From NCBI GenBank assembly GCA_022695795.1, contig MU404064.1, positions 496,001-560,000 on the forward strand: DNA of 64,000 nucleotides. The letters run 5' to 3'. The position numbers were made by a program, and so were the translations under genes. Below are positions 22,855 to 34,370 of this stretch, in pieces. Within the stretch, counting starts at the first letter, position 1, and every line of letters begins with the position of its first letter. This DNA is from Biscogniauxia marginata (Eukaryota > Ascomycota > Sordariomycetes > Xylariales > Xylariaceae). The notes under the pieces are model-generated. The model was not told the DNA's origin, searched no databases, and saw only the letters and a program-made list of their open reading frames with translations.

Positions 22855-25800
22855 TTAAGCTTAACTGTTAAGTTTTTTAAATACTTAAAAAGTTCTTAAG
22901 TATTTTTTTAATAAATATTTTTTTATTTAACTAAATATTATAATTAATTACTAATTCTTTTTAAGTTTAAAATCCTTTTTACTTTATATTTATTTGGTTT
23001 TTCTTTAATTTTATTCCGGGTTTTTAACGAAGCGTTTTTTAATATTAATTTTAATAACAATATATAAAAAACTAAATATATTCTAGATTTCTTTAATAGT
23101 TTTAATTTATAATTAACATTTAAAATAATTTTTTTGACTTTATATAGTTTTAACTTTTTAAATTTAAGTTTTTTATTAAGTCGTTTTATTTTAATTTAAG
23201 GCGTTTTTGTTATTACGCTTTATTGTTAATAAAGTAAGTAAATTATGTCTTCTCTTTTAAAAATTAGTTTTTTAATTCTTTTTTTATTATAATACTTTAT
23301 TATTTTATTTTAAATAAATTATAATTCTTTTTATAATTATAGTTATATTATTTAGATTTTTTTAAATAATACTTTTACTTTTAAGGCTTTTATTTCGATT
23401 TTTAGTACTTTTATAAGTTCGATTAATTATTTTTAGATTTCTACTTTTTAATTATATATTATCTCGTGTAGTAATATCTTTATATTCTTGTTAATCAAAG
23501 TATTATACGTTATTTAAGCCATTAATAATAATTTTACTTAGTTATTTATTTCTTAATTAATATAATTTCGAAGATATTATTTTATTGTTTAGTTTAGTTT
23601 TTTTGTTTATTTGTTTAATTAGGGATAATATATTATAAATATTTTTTATTTAACTTTTATTTGTTTTATTAAGTTAATCCAAAATTTCGATGTAAATAAT
23701 TTGTTTTTATTTAAAATAATGCGTTTTAATAATCTATATTTATTAATATATTCTTTTAAGAAATTAAAAACTAATTATTTTACTATGTTTAACTCGTTAA
23801 ACGGTAAAAAGTAAACATATTTTGTAAGTTTATTAACGATTACCTATATATTATTATAAGGTATTCTTATAATAAGATCTTTTAATTTAAGGAGTTTTAT
23901 TACGAAATCTCATATAATCGTGTGTTATGCTTTTTTAGGTATTTAAATTAATTATAATAGTTTATATAGTTTATATCGTAATGTTTTAATTTTATTATAA
24001 ATATTATAAATTTTTATAAATTTTTTAATTATTTTTTTTATTTTTAGAAAGTCGAATTCTTTTTATACTTATTTTAATACGTAGATTTTTTTATACGATA
24101 AAAGTTTATTATTAAATCCTTATTAAGATTATAACTTTCTTTAAAATGTTATTTTTAGTTTTTTATATTAATTCGCATATAAGTAAATATAATAGATTTA
24201 TTACTTTATTATTTAAATATTTAAACATCTCTTTTATTAATTTTTAATTTATATTTTTTTATTAAAGAGATTTATTTAAATATTTTCCTTTTTTTAATAT
24301 AATAAATTTTAAAATTAAAATTAAATAAGAAAATCATTTAATATTTATATCTTTAATTACACGTTTACATTATTATAAATCGTGTAAAGTTCTTATAATT
24401 TAAATAAATATTAATAGGTTTTTTAGTTTTATTAAGCTATAATTCTTATTTCTTTAATGCTTTAATAATTATTAATAGTTTTTTATTATAAATTTAATAA
24501 TTTAGTTTAACACTATGTAGTGCTTTAAATAGGTACGCGACTAAATACCATTTCTTATTATTTTTTAGTTACTTTAAAATTATTTCGATACCGAAATTTA
24601 AGGTGTTTATCTTTAATCGTTTCTTTTTATTTTCGTTTAAAAGTTTATATATAACTTTATTAGTTATAATTTTTTTTTAATTATTAAAAAGCCTATTTAA
24701 CTTTTTTAATGAAATAAAAGGCTTTTCTTGTTTTTGTTAAAGTAATTAATTTCGTTAATAATTTAGCGATTCGCCCGAAATCTTAAATAAGTTATTTAAC
24801 GTAATTAATAAAACTAAGAAATATATATACGTTTATAACACTTTTAAGTTTTAGCTAATTTTTAATTATTATTATTTTTCTTTTTTAAATATAGATTTTT
24901 TTTAAACTTATTATAAATTTTAAATAATTTAGTTTTTTAATATGTTATTTATTTTTAGTTAAATAAATAAGTAAGTTTATCTTTTTTAAGGCTTTTAACA
25001 TTTATTTTATATGTTTTTTATACTTCTTTTCGTTTTTTAAGTAAATTAATATATCGTTTAAATAAACGAATATAAATTTATTTAAAAACTTACGAAGAAT
25101 TATTATAATTATATATTAAAATGTAATAAGTATGTGTTGGTAGGTACGTACGTAAATAAAAGCAAATAACGATGACAATATGAACGATAGGGGTGAGACT
25201 GGTGTAATATTGATGTCTCTAAGGAGGGAAGTATCTACATAACAAGGCTGGGGAACAGGTAGCCTATTTATACTTGGACCATGTAGCTTATTCCGCATGT
25301 GGACAGGATCCACATGCCTTCGTCATTCAACCATCAGTATGTTAATAAGTTTAAACGGTATAACTTTATACTTATAATATTTATATACCGTTTGGAAAGC
25401 GGTATATTATTCGTATCTTTTAACCATTTTAATTATATAATAACTATTATAAAGGTTTAATGTTATAAAGATTTAAGCCTTATTAATTTGCCTTTTTATA
25501 AGTTTTATTAGTAATAACAAGTATTTATTCTTTTTTATTACCTTATTAAAGTGTTAATAATTAATTACTTATTACCACATTAAATTTCTTTTTTTATTAA
25601 TATGTTACTTTTTATTTTTATTAACTTTTAGTATTATAATTATTAAGTATCTTAACGAGGATTTTAATTTTCGAATGTATCTTTTATTAAGATCTTTTTA
25701 AATTCTTTTTTACAATGCTTTTTATTTTTTTTAATTTATAAAATATATTAGAAATAGTTTTAATTATTTTCTTTTTTTAAAGTAAATCTAGTAATCTTAT

Positions 25801-28800
25801 TAGTTATGTTTTAATAATTCTTTTTTTATTTTATTTTTAAATAATTTATAAAACTAGAGGTATTTACGTGATATTTTTTTCGTTAAATTTTAAGGCTTAA
25901 TTACTTGAATTATATAGGTAATATGTTTCGTTTTTATATTCGTTTTTTAGTGTTATTTACGGTACTTATTTTATAACTTATAATAATTAACTTTTTTTTA
26001 ATTTTAATCTTAATAAAGTGTATTTATCTCGAAATTTATTTATAAATTACTTTTTTTAAGTTAATTTATTTTTAGGATTATATTGTGATTTAATATATAT
26101 ATAATATTAAAAATGACTTATTTAAGATATTTTTAAATAATTACCGAGAAAGGAACTATTTCTCTTAACACCTTATTATTTTCGTAATTAAATATATATT
26201 CTTTAAAGTTTTATAGTTTATATAAACTTTATTTATATATTTATAATATATTGTTCTTTTAAACTATTTTAATTAAAATATAGCTTTTATTTATTCTTAA
26301 ATTTATAAAGGCTTTATACTCCTTTTTATTATATTTAACTTTAGTTATAATGGTATTATCGAGTTTTAATTAAACTTCGTATAAAGACTTATTATTTATA
26401 GCTTCTCGCTGCTTTATTAGTGAAAGTCTTTATCGTTTTTTGGTTTTTCACGTCTTTTCATTTTTGGGTTTTTTTAGGTCGTTACGGTTTTAATGTTTTT
26501 TCATTTTTAGGCTTTTATAAAAACGTGTTTCTAATAATCGATATTTAAATAATCTCTTTAATTACCTTTTTAATAATAAAAAAGAAAAGGTTTATTTTTT
26601 ATATAAAATCTTATATATTAAAACTTTAATTTTTTTTCGAGGGCCTCTTTATAGCTTAAGTTTATTTTTTTTATTAATTTAAAGCTTTTTAAGGTTTTAA
26701 ATTATTTTCAAATAAAGGGTATAATCCTCGGATTTGCTTATTAAAAATAATTTGATATTTCCTTATAAGTTTATATATATTTCTAGAAATTTTCCTTTTT
26801 TTTTAAATATGTCTTAATGATTCGTTTATAGTTTAATTTAGTTATATGTATTTTTGTTTATTGTTTTATTAAGTGCTTTTTTATGAAACCGAATTAACGT
26901 AAAAAATATAATTCTTTTTTAATTTCGTCTTTTTTAAAACTTACTCTAAGTAAATTATATATATTGTATAATATTAAGATATAATATATATAACTTTTAA
27001 TAATTCTTTTATTACTTTTTTTTGGAATTTAAATAAAAATAATATATTTTAAAATATTATAACTATCGTGAGACGTTATTATAAATACATTTATTTTTTT
27101 TCGTATTATCGCTTTTTGGTTTTTAAGAATAATAACCGGTTTTATTTTTAAAGCTTTAATGTATTTAATAAGCGTCGTTAATATAAAAGCTTTAATGTAA
27201 CGATATATATTCTTTTTTTAGTTGTTTTATTATTTTTAGCTTTAATTTAAGTTTTTCGCTTAATAACTTATTAAGTTCACTAGTATTATTTAGGTTTTAA
27301 TGAATATCGTAATTATTTTTATATAAAACTTTTAATTTAAGTTATTATGTTTATTTTTTTAATATGTTTTATATTTATTGTCGTTATAATAGCTTTAATG
27401 TAACTTATTATAGTTTAATTTAATTCCTAAGTCGTATCCTAGCTTATAAGTATCGTATTTATATAGTAATTCATTTTCGTTATATCTTTACTTAGCTTAT
27501 TTTGGCGTGAGGTACTTTAAATAATTTTTATGGTTAACTTAATAATATTTATAATTTTTTATAAAGACTTTTTTGTTTTTATTTTATTTTAATGGTAATA
27601 ATAATAAATACTTAATTTATTTCTTTATTATTTTCGAAATAAACCTTTATTTTGGAGGTTTTTTTTTAAGTTAAGAAATCCCTTTTATTTTTGGTTTTTG
27701 TTTTTTAAGATTTCGATACTCGTTTTTATAATGTTTTTTTATAGTTAAAATACTTAATAATTAAAAAAAAAAATTTGCTTCTTTTAAATAACGTTAATTT
27801 TAATAAAGTTTAACTTAGTTTTAATGCCTTTCCTTATTTTAATACCACTTTTATAATTTCCTTTTTTTTACTGATTGTTATTCTTTCGCTATATTGTTTT
27901 TTTAAGGTATTGTTCGAAGTTTTCGTTATTAATAATAATTATTATTATAACGTAGTTATTAAACTTTTCTAGGTTTCTTTTTTTATATAAATTTATTTTA
28001 TATAATTTATTCTTTATATGGTTTTTTAATCCTTAATAAAATAAGTAATATAGGTTTTTAATAAGTAATTATAATTAACTTACGAGTTTTTTAAACTTAA
28101 TAACGTAATTTAAGGTCTTTTTATTTTGTCGTAATTTATAAAGTTAAGTTTTAGTTTGTTATTTAAGGATTAAGTTGTTAAATATAGACCTAAGTTATTT
28201 TTTAAACTTTTTGTAATTTTTAAAGACCTTTTTTATGTTTTTTAAGCATTTTGTTTATTATTTAAGTGATTTTTTAACACTAATTAAAACCAAGTTAAAG
28301 TAGTTTTAACGAGGAGTTAAGATATTATAAGAACTTTTTGTTTTTTAATAGTAATTATTTTGTAATAAAACCGTAAATAAGTTCTGGCTTAAATTAAAAA
28401 TCCTTTTAAATTACTTAACTTATTATATTTATTAAGTGTAATTAGTTTAAAACCTTTTATATCGAGGGTCGTTATATTATTTTCGTCGTTTAAGTTATTA
28501 AAGTTATTATCGTTTAAAAGTAGCTTTAGTTATTTGTTTTTAAGAGGTAAAAGTTATTTTACTTATTTGTTTTTTTTAGGTGCTTTTTCTTTTTTTCTTT
28601 TTTTTTTTAAAATGATTCTTTTTATTAAGCTTTAAAGGTATCTTTTTAGGGCTCTTTTTTAGCTATAATTATAATTAATTCTTGTGTTGATTTTTTTAAA
28701 CCTTTTTATTATATCGTAAAAGAATTTAAAGCTTTTGTTTAAGAGCTTGTTAATTAGGGTTTTTTTTATTTGTTTCTTTTTTTATTACTTTTTAGTTTTA

Positions 28801-28808
28801 AGGGGCAT
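22855..28808 (-). pseudogene. Degenerate gag-pol of Ty3 element 2
   Basis: The likely gag start is the ATG complementary to 28806-28808 (MPLKTK, matching MPLKTRG of element 1). The - strand then runs leftwards through gag, RT (YLND box at about 25037-25078) and a chromodomain ending near 22860. Stops are dense throughout, and a 202-bp solo LTR interrupts the RT region. The order and similarity to element 1 are clear in the parts I translated; I did not translate every domain. No product can be made. Confidence 0.8.
25135..25336. mobile_element. Solo LTR of a different family inserted in element 2 (TSD GTATG)
   Basis: 202 bp, begins TGTTGGTAGG and ends AACCATCA, flanked by GTATG on both sides (25130-25134 and 25337-25341). 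Its composition is near that of genic DNA, in contrast to the RIP-mutated sequence on both sides, so it is a young insertion. The short length and TGTTGG start suggest a Ty1/copia LTR, but no internal region is present to prove it. Orientation cannot be set. Confidence 0.85.
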
Positions 28809-28884
28809 ATTTATTTTAGGACGGTTCAACCGAGAGTCCCTTCTTTTAAACCAATATTAAGTATTAATTAAAGAGTTATTAAAA

Positions 28885-29662
28885 TGTGACGAATCTCTTT
28901 GTATATTTTTAGTTAGTTAACTTTATAAGTAAGTACGTATTAAGTTTTCTTGTTTTAAAGGTAATAATAGTTTAAAGTTAATTTAAAAAATCTATAATAT
29001 TTTGTTTATTAAAGAGATTTCAAGGTATTTTTATTATAATCTTAAATTAATAGTTAAAAAACGAATAATTAAATATATAAAAAACCTTAATTTATTTATA
29101 CTTGTTTTTCTTTTTTTTTATTAAGTGAATTATTAAATTATTAAATTCTTATTTATGATTTATTAATTTATTAGATCCTTAGACGGCGTTCTTTTTTAAT
29201 TAAGCGTTTAACGGCGCTTTTCTAGTTACGTGATTTATATGTGACACATAAAAGAAAAGGAGGTTTATAACAAGTTAGTTTAAGAGATTTATAATGTTTT
29301 ATTCGTTAAAGAGATTTACAATGTTTTATTCGTTAAAGAGATTTCAAGGTACTTTTATTATAATATTAAAAAGTGATTATAGTTTTAAATTAATAGTTAA
29401 AGAATGAATAACTAGATATATAAAAAACCTTGATTTATTTATACCTGTTTTTTTCTTTTTATTATTAAGTGAATCATTAAATTATTGATTTCTCATTTAT
29501 GATTTAATAATTTATTTAATTATAAAATTATGATTTTCTTATTCATGATTTATTAATTCATTAAATCCTTAAACGGCGTTCTTTTTTAATTAAACGTTTA
29601 ACAACGCTTTTCTAGTTACGTGATCCACACGTAACACATAAAAGAAAATGAGGTTCGTAACA
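28885..29662 (-). repeat. 5' LTR of element 2 with a tandem partial LTR
   Basis: 28885-29272 is a complete LTR (388 bp, TGTGACGAATC to TTTATAACA) that lacks two short blocks present in the left LTR. 29273-29662 is a second LTR lacking its first 100 or so bases and ending GGTTCGTAACA, followed by the TSD ATATT. The segment also repeats a 27-28-bp unit (ATGTTTTATTCGTTAAAGAG, about 29298-29345). The outer end, not the inner one, matches the TSD, so the extra LTR arose within the element after integration. Confidence 0.75.
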
Positions 29663-29667
29663 ATATT

Positions 29668-29971
29668 ATTCTTTTTAACTTATAAAGTTATTTTTTATAT
29701 TAAATGTTTTTTATTTATAAAATAATAATAATAATAATAATAATATTTTATAAGTTATTATAAATGTTTTAACTTTTTAAAATACTTAATTTATATTAAA
29801 ATTAAAAAAAGTATATACGTTTTTTATATAAAAAGTAATATAATAATAACTTTTTAAAATTAAAAAGAATTAATTTAATTATATAAAACTTAATTTATAT
29901 ATTTAAAGTAATTATTATAATAATAAATATTTTATAAAGTTAATTAAAAAGTCTTTTTTATAACGTAATAA
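29668..29971. other. AT-rich filler with AAT microsatellite
   Basis: No gene or recognisable element is seen. An ATA/AAT microsatellite lies at about 29719-29745. Confidence 0.4.
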
Positions 29972-30161
29972 TGTTATAAACAAAGGTCACGGAAGTTATT
30001 AACACGTATTATACCTGCTTTAAATTAGTTTTTAACTTATAATATGTATATAAAGGTAGCTTTTATCCTCTTTCTTTAAAATAAGGTAAACGTTTATTTT
30101 ACTTTATCTTTTCCTTATAAAAATACACTAGTTATATTTAACTTGCTTTACCTTTGTAATA
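29972..30161. mobile_element. Possible 190-bp solo LTR (TSD AATAA)
   Basis: It begins TGTTATAAACAAAGG and ends CCTTTGTAATA, where the original end was probably CCTTTGTAACA, giving matching inverted termini. AATAA flanks both sides (29967-29971 and 30162-30166), but in such AT-rich DNA this can be chance. Confidence 0.45.
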
Positions 30162-30391
30162 AATAATAATAACGTTTTATTAAGTTTTTAAAATAATTAT
30201 TATATGTTTTTTAAAAAATATTAAAATATATAAAATTAAAAATTAAAACTTATATAACGAATAATTAAATATATAAAATATAATAATATTTTTTAAATTT
30301 TATAATTATTTAAAATTAATAAGCGTTTAAAACTTTATATTTAATTTTTAATATAAAAATCGAAATATTTTACGAATTTTATATTAAGTTT

Positions 30392-30823
30392 TGTGACGAA
30401 CCTCCTTATGTGTTCCTAGTTAGCTGACTTCACAAGTAAGTACGTACTAGGTTTTCTTATTTTAAAAGAAACAGTGAGTTAAGGTTGGTTCAAGAGAGTT
30501 ATAATGTTTTATTCGTCAGAGAGATTTCAAGGTATTCTCACTATAGTATCAAGGAGTGACTATAGTCTTAGATTGATAGCTAGAGAATGAACGACTAAAT
30601 ACATGAGAAATCCCATCCTTCTTATACTCATTCTCCCTTGTATACGTTCTTCCCGTTTGGTATGTTGGATACCGAGAGAATCAGACTTAATCAGATAAAC
30701 ACCTCTGATTGGGTCACGTGATGTTGCATCACATTACAAAGAGGGGACCGCTGGTCCGTACATTCTTGGTCCGTGTCTGACTACCCCTGCTGGAAACCCT
30801 TTTAACATAGTTGGTTCGTAACA
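30392..30823 (-). mobile_element. Solo LTR of the Ty3 family, little mutated (TSD AGTTT)
   Basis: 432 bp, begins TGTGACGAACCTCC and ends TTGGTTCGTAACA. It is flanked by exact AGTTT duplications (30387-30391 and 30824-30828). The first 230 bp match the reverse strand of the element 1 and 2 LTR ends; the rest, including a GGGTCACGTGATG segment, is specific to this copy. Its GC content is near genic level, so it has largely escaped RIP. Confidence 0.9.
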
Positions 30824-31047
30824 AGTTTATTTATTATTTAATTATTATTTAATATTTTAATTTTACTTTTTAATAATAATAAGTTATTATAATATTATAA
30901 AGTTAAATATTTTTTAATTAATATAATAAAACTATTAATATTAATAATTTAAATAATTATTTTAAATATAAATCTTATTTTATTAAATTTATATATATAT
31001 TCCTTTTAAATTTTAAATTTTATAATTATTTTATATATTTAGGTTTT

Positions 31048-31510
31048 TATATAACGTGTCTTATAAGCGAGTGGGCTATATAAGCGAGTGAGTTATATAA
31101 GTAAGTAGGCCACTTAATTTCTTATATAAAATCGACTTTTTCGAAAATTTATAACTTTACACGTAAAAATCGTAAAAATTTCGTTTTTTTTTTTAGTTAT
31201 ATAATTATAAGGTTTAACTAAAAATAAAAAAAATAAAAATGAAAGTAAAATATATAAAGAAATATATAAAAAGGTTTATACGTTTTATTTTAATTTTAGT
31301 TTTTATACGTTTTTTTCGCGTTTTTTAAAATTAATTTTTTCGATTTTACTTTTAATTAAACTATATAATTATATAATTAATAAAAAAGGTTTAAGACTTT
31401 TACGATTTTTATGTGTAAAGTTATAAATTTTCGAAAAATCCGATTTTATATAAGAAACCATTTCGTTTATAAACTTGTTTTATTTACTCGTTTATATGAT
31501 ACGTTATATA
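31048..31510. mobile_element. Palindromic TIR element, copy 2 (MITE-like)
   Basis: The left end TATATAACGTGTCTTATAA and right end, read in reverse, TATATAACGTATCATATAA are inverted repeats. Inner arms at about 31119-31180 and 31401-31457 are near-perfect inverted repeats around CTTATATAAAATCGAC and TATAACTTTACACG. The left arm holds repeated TATATAAGCGAGTG units. It has no coding capacity. It is related to 12864-13255. A non-autonomous DNA transposon is likely; the family is unknown. Confidence 0.55.
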
Positions 31511-33431
31511 AATTATATAAATTTTTATTAATATTATTAAATTTTAAAATAAATAAATAAAAATTCATTTTTTAAAAAATAAATAAATATAGTTTTACGC
31601 GTTTTAATAATAATAATAAATATATTATTTATAAATTAATTAATTTAAATTATATATTAAAAAACTAAATATTTAATTTAAAAACTAGTTTATTTACTTA
31701 TATAATTTACTTGTTTATAAAGTATATTAATAATATAAAAATATAATAATAAAATAATAAAATTAAATAAAAATTAAATAATAGTTTCTAAATTAGTGTG
31801 CTTTATAATGTTTAAAGTCGAATAAGTCGTGAGGGAGCTTTCAATGGATCTAGTGCATGGTGGGGTAGAAGTTGAAGCTAAGAAGCTGCCTTGGTAAGTA
31901 CCCAAGTACCGCCGTGCAGGCACGGTACTCTAACACAAACCAAGTTCGTTACGTACGAGCTGTTACCTGTTGTTACCAGCTTCACCCCTGTTACTCATTT
32001 TGTTACCTCTTGTAATCCGATATCTCCTTTCCTGCATATACCAATGCCATCTCAACTACCCGTATACATAGGTACTTTATAGGACAAAGCCCTCAAAGCT
32101 TGCTTCCCCGAGACCAAAATACGAACAGAACGATAACCTTCGTAGCACGTACATAACAAATGGTCGTCCGTATGGAGCCAGCCCGGCCCGTCTACCGCTT
32201 TCATTTATTCGCGCCAGGCTTCGGAACCATGAGTACCTCTAAGCGATGTTGAAAGCCAGCCGGGCAAGTTATATCCCCGGCTTATCTTATGTAGGTAGTG
32301 AATAACATAGCTAAGTAAGCATCAGGTGAGGGACAGACGGGGTACCACCAGCTCGGAGAATCTGGCGTAGGTCTGTCTCGTAGAGTAGAAACTTGTGGGA
32401 GGCGTAGCCGGCGTTCCGGGCATGCCTTGCTACTACTTATTATCGTTCCAACTCCTACATCAGGCACGGGCTTCTGTACCGGGCCTCATACAGAGAGACA
32501 GCGCACACCTTTGTCAGCTGTCCTGTGTAAAGAATGACGGGGTATCAGGGGTGTGTAGTCTCTTCTTCTGATGCTAGCTTCCGCGTGCGAGATATTTCCA
32601 CCAATATCGTAATTGCTTAGTGGTTGTTGCCCCTGACGGTTTTCGTTGGGGGTTTTTTTTTTTCAATTTCCTGCCAAGGTATATAGTTAAGTAGTTAAGT
32701 AGTTAGTAGTTGATAGTTAAAGTAAGGAAAGAAGGAAAGAAAAACCCCACTCGGGCATTGAAGCATGCGATAGGTAATAGGATAACGAGCGGTATATCAC
32801 TTACTCGTCTGAACGAGATCGGATCAATCACGATCCAACCATACAAAACGGAACCGGCCGCCGAGGAGGTAGGTAAATACGGTTTGAATGGAGTGGGTGT
32901 ATGCGGGTGTCATCACGGGATATATGTCATAATGATAGAGGAAGAGCATGATACAAGGGAGAAAATAGTGGTAGAATTTTTAGAGGTAACTTGGAAAGAA
33001 TCAAGTGACAGTATAGGGTATAAATCAAGATCCATGATATTTGGAGATAGTATGTTAGTAGTTTGTTTCAAACTAACAACCCCTAATCGCAGCTCTCATA
33101 TTAACTTCTCTATCTCATGATATATCATGAAGCGTTCACTTTACTCAGTGTAGAATAACCGCACGACCGAAGTCACGTGGACAAAGAAAGGGGGGGGGGG
33201 GATATCCCTATAGCTAGGCATGTAATGTAGACTATAGTACGTGATTTGAAGATAGAAGATATAATCCGGTACACAGAGGTGCATCATCATCTTCTCCGTA
33301 TAGATGCTTAGGTTAGGTCAAAGGCAGCGTACCCAAACTGACCAACCCCTACGCCCTCCCACCACCAGCTTCATTACCACGTAGGTTGTTACTCTCCTCC
33401 ACCTCTTCCATCAATCCCCATCCCCATATCC
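31511..33431. other. Right edge of the AT block and intergenic DNA
   Basis: AT-rich repeat sequence continues to about 31790; 31684-31735 resembles 13560-13610. Composition then returns to genic level. A 136-codon frame at 32710-33120 has no domain and its composition does not persuade me it is a gene. There is an A/G-rich tract at 32710-32755 and a G run near 33190. The end of this stretch should contain the 3' UTR of the gene on the - strand that ends at 33432. Confidence 0.5.
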
Positions 33432-34370
33432 TCAATGCTCCAACACGACCGGCCTCCCCCTCTCCCAATTCCTAATGCTCTCGCGGATGTTAACCCAGTA
33501 CCTCAGCCTGACCACCTCCGCCGCGGCCCCGGCCAGGTCGTCCTCGGCGAACATCCTCGCGAGCAGGTCCTCGCTCTTCCGCACCCTCTCCTCGTTCTCC
33601 CTTCGGGGACCCTCGAGGTCCTCCTCCTCACGCGCGTCCTCGATCCGCTCGCGTGCCTCCAGCACGAGCGCGAGCAGCTCCGGGTCCTCGACGCGGCCGC
33701 GCTCGTCCTCGCCCAGACCCCGCAGCGCGAGCAGGTGCTGCGCCCGCGCGAGCGGCGACTCGAGCGTCCGGTACGCCTCGTTGATGCGCGCCGACGCCGC
33801 CTCCGCCCGCGCCTTGAGGTGCGCCGGGTGCAGGTCCGGGTGCGCGCCCCCCTGAAGCGCCAGGAACTCGCGCCGCAGCGCGCGCGTGTCGATCGCGAAG
33901 GGCCCCGCCGGCGGGGGCCCGAGGGGCAGCGTCCGCGGGAAGAAGTCGTAGTGGCTGCGCGGGGCCGCCGCCTTGGGCCTGTCGTTGTGGTTGTTGTTGT
34001 TGTGGTTTGCGTTTGCGTTTGCGTCTATTGCTTCTCCTTCCGCGTTGGACGTTGACGGCGATGACGTTGATGACGGCTGCGGGGAGGAGGACTGCAGGAC
34101 CCCGGCGCTCGTGGAGAAGAACTGTCGGGTCCGCGGTATTGTGCGATCTGGGGCTTGCCGTGGGGCGAACATCGTTGGCGAACTTGAGTTCGAATTCGCG
34201 AGGAGTGCTCGGGCGGGCGATGCGAAGCTGCGGCTGCGGCTGCGGCTGCAGATGAGGTGCTGCTGTCTGCACGCGTCGCAGATGCGACCTGCTTGTCGGA
34301 TAGGTAATATCGGCGATCGCATGGTCCCGGTTCTGATTCTAGTTCTGTATCTCCAGAAGTTTTCCCCCAA
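33432..34370 (-). CDS. jac1: Mitochondrial J-type co-chaperone Jac1/HscB for Fe-S cluster transfer
   Basis: One uninterrupted frame of 312 residues. The J domain lies at about residues 140-215: HYDFFPRTLPLGPP, FAIDTRALRREFLALQGG, then the HPD triad (residues about 177-179 in AHPDLHPAHL) and SARINEAYRTLESPLARAQ, a signature of HscB. The C-terminal helical HscB domain follows (EDPELLALVLEARERIED, about 228 onward, and YWVNIRESIRNWERG). The basic, Ser/Arg-rich N-terminus fits a mitochondrial targeting sequence. The Met at residue 17 (34322) is an equally plausible start. The protein stimulates the Hsp70 Ssq1 to pass Fe-S clusters from Isu; that role is family knowledge. The first 120 residues include Ser- and Asn-rich low complexity. 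A CDACRQQHLIC segment near the N-terminus recalls the N-terminal cysteines of animal HSCB. Confidence 0.88.
   Translation of the reverse strand: MGENFWRYRTRIRTGTMRSPILPIRQAGRICDACRQQHLICSRSRSRSFASPARALLANSNSSSPTMFAPRQAPDRTIPRTRQFFSTSAGVLQSSSPQPSSTSSPSTSNAEGEAIDANANANHNNNNHNDRPKAAAPRSHYDFFPRTLPLGPPPAGPFAIDTRALRREFLALQGGAHPDLHPAHLKARAEAASARINEAYRTLESPLARAQHLLALRGLGEDERGRVEDPELLALVLEARERIEDAREEEDLEGPRRENEERVRKSEDLLARMFAEDDLAGAAAEVVRLRYWVNIRESIRNWERGRPVVLEH

Larger units (their letters stand above)
21205..29662 (-). mobile_element. Ty3/gypsy chromovirus, RIP-inactivated, with nested insertions (element 2)
   Basis: The element runs on the - strand and is flanked by ATATT at 21200-21204 and 29663-29667. 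Its 3' LTR is on the left (21205-22047, split by a solo LTR) and its 5' LTR on the right (28885-29662, partly duplicated). Internal sequence beside the 5' LTR (28840-28884, reverse strand) aligns with 14021 onward of element 1, so both are one family. FVYLNDILIY (the YLDD box, now YLND) is at about 25037-25078, and a chromodomain (YLVK, stop, KNIY, stop, KNT) is at about 22860-22955. A solo LTR of another family sits in the RT region (25135-25336), and an assembly gap lies at 22222-22317. It is inactive. Confidence 0.88.
12785..31790. other. AT-rich, RIP-mutated isochore of nested transposons
   Basis: From about 12785 to 31790 the base composition drops abruptly to strongly AT-rich, with TpA-rich, C-poor sequence on both strands. 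Long coding frames disappear. The block is made of two near-complete Ty3/gypsy elements, at least four solo LTRs, two palindromic TIR elements and unassigned AT filler. Trp codons have become stops and Cys codons have become Tyr codons in the retroelement proteins, the result expected from C-to-T change at CpA on both strands. A few younger insertions inside (21444-21829, 25135-25336, 30392-30823) keep a more balanced composition. Confidence 0.92.

Noticed and set aside
25116..25313. 65-codon frame on the - strand
   Set aside because: It lies inside the 202-bp solo LTR and only reflects its less AT-rich sequence.
32710..33120. 136-codon frame (+)
   Set aside because: No domain, uneven composition, no splice or neighbour support; chance frame.
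33435..34055. 206-codon frame (+) opposite jac1
   Set aside because: Arg-rich shadow frame created by the GC-rich jac1 gene.
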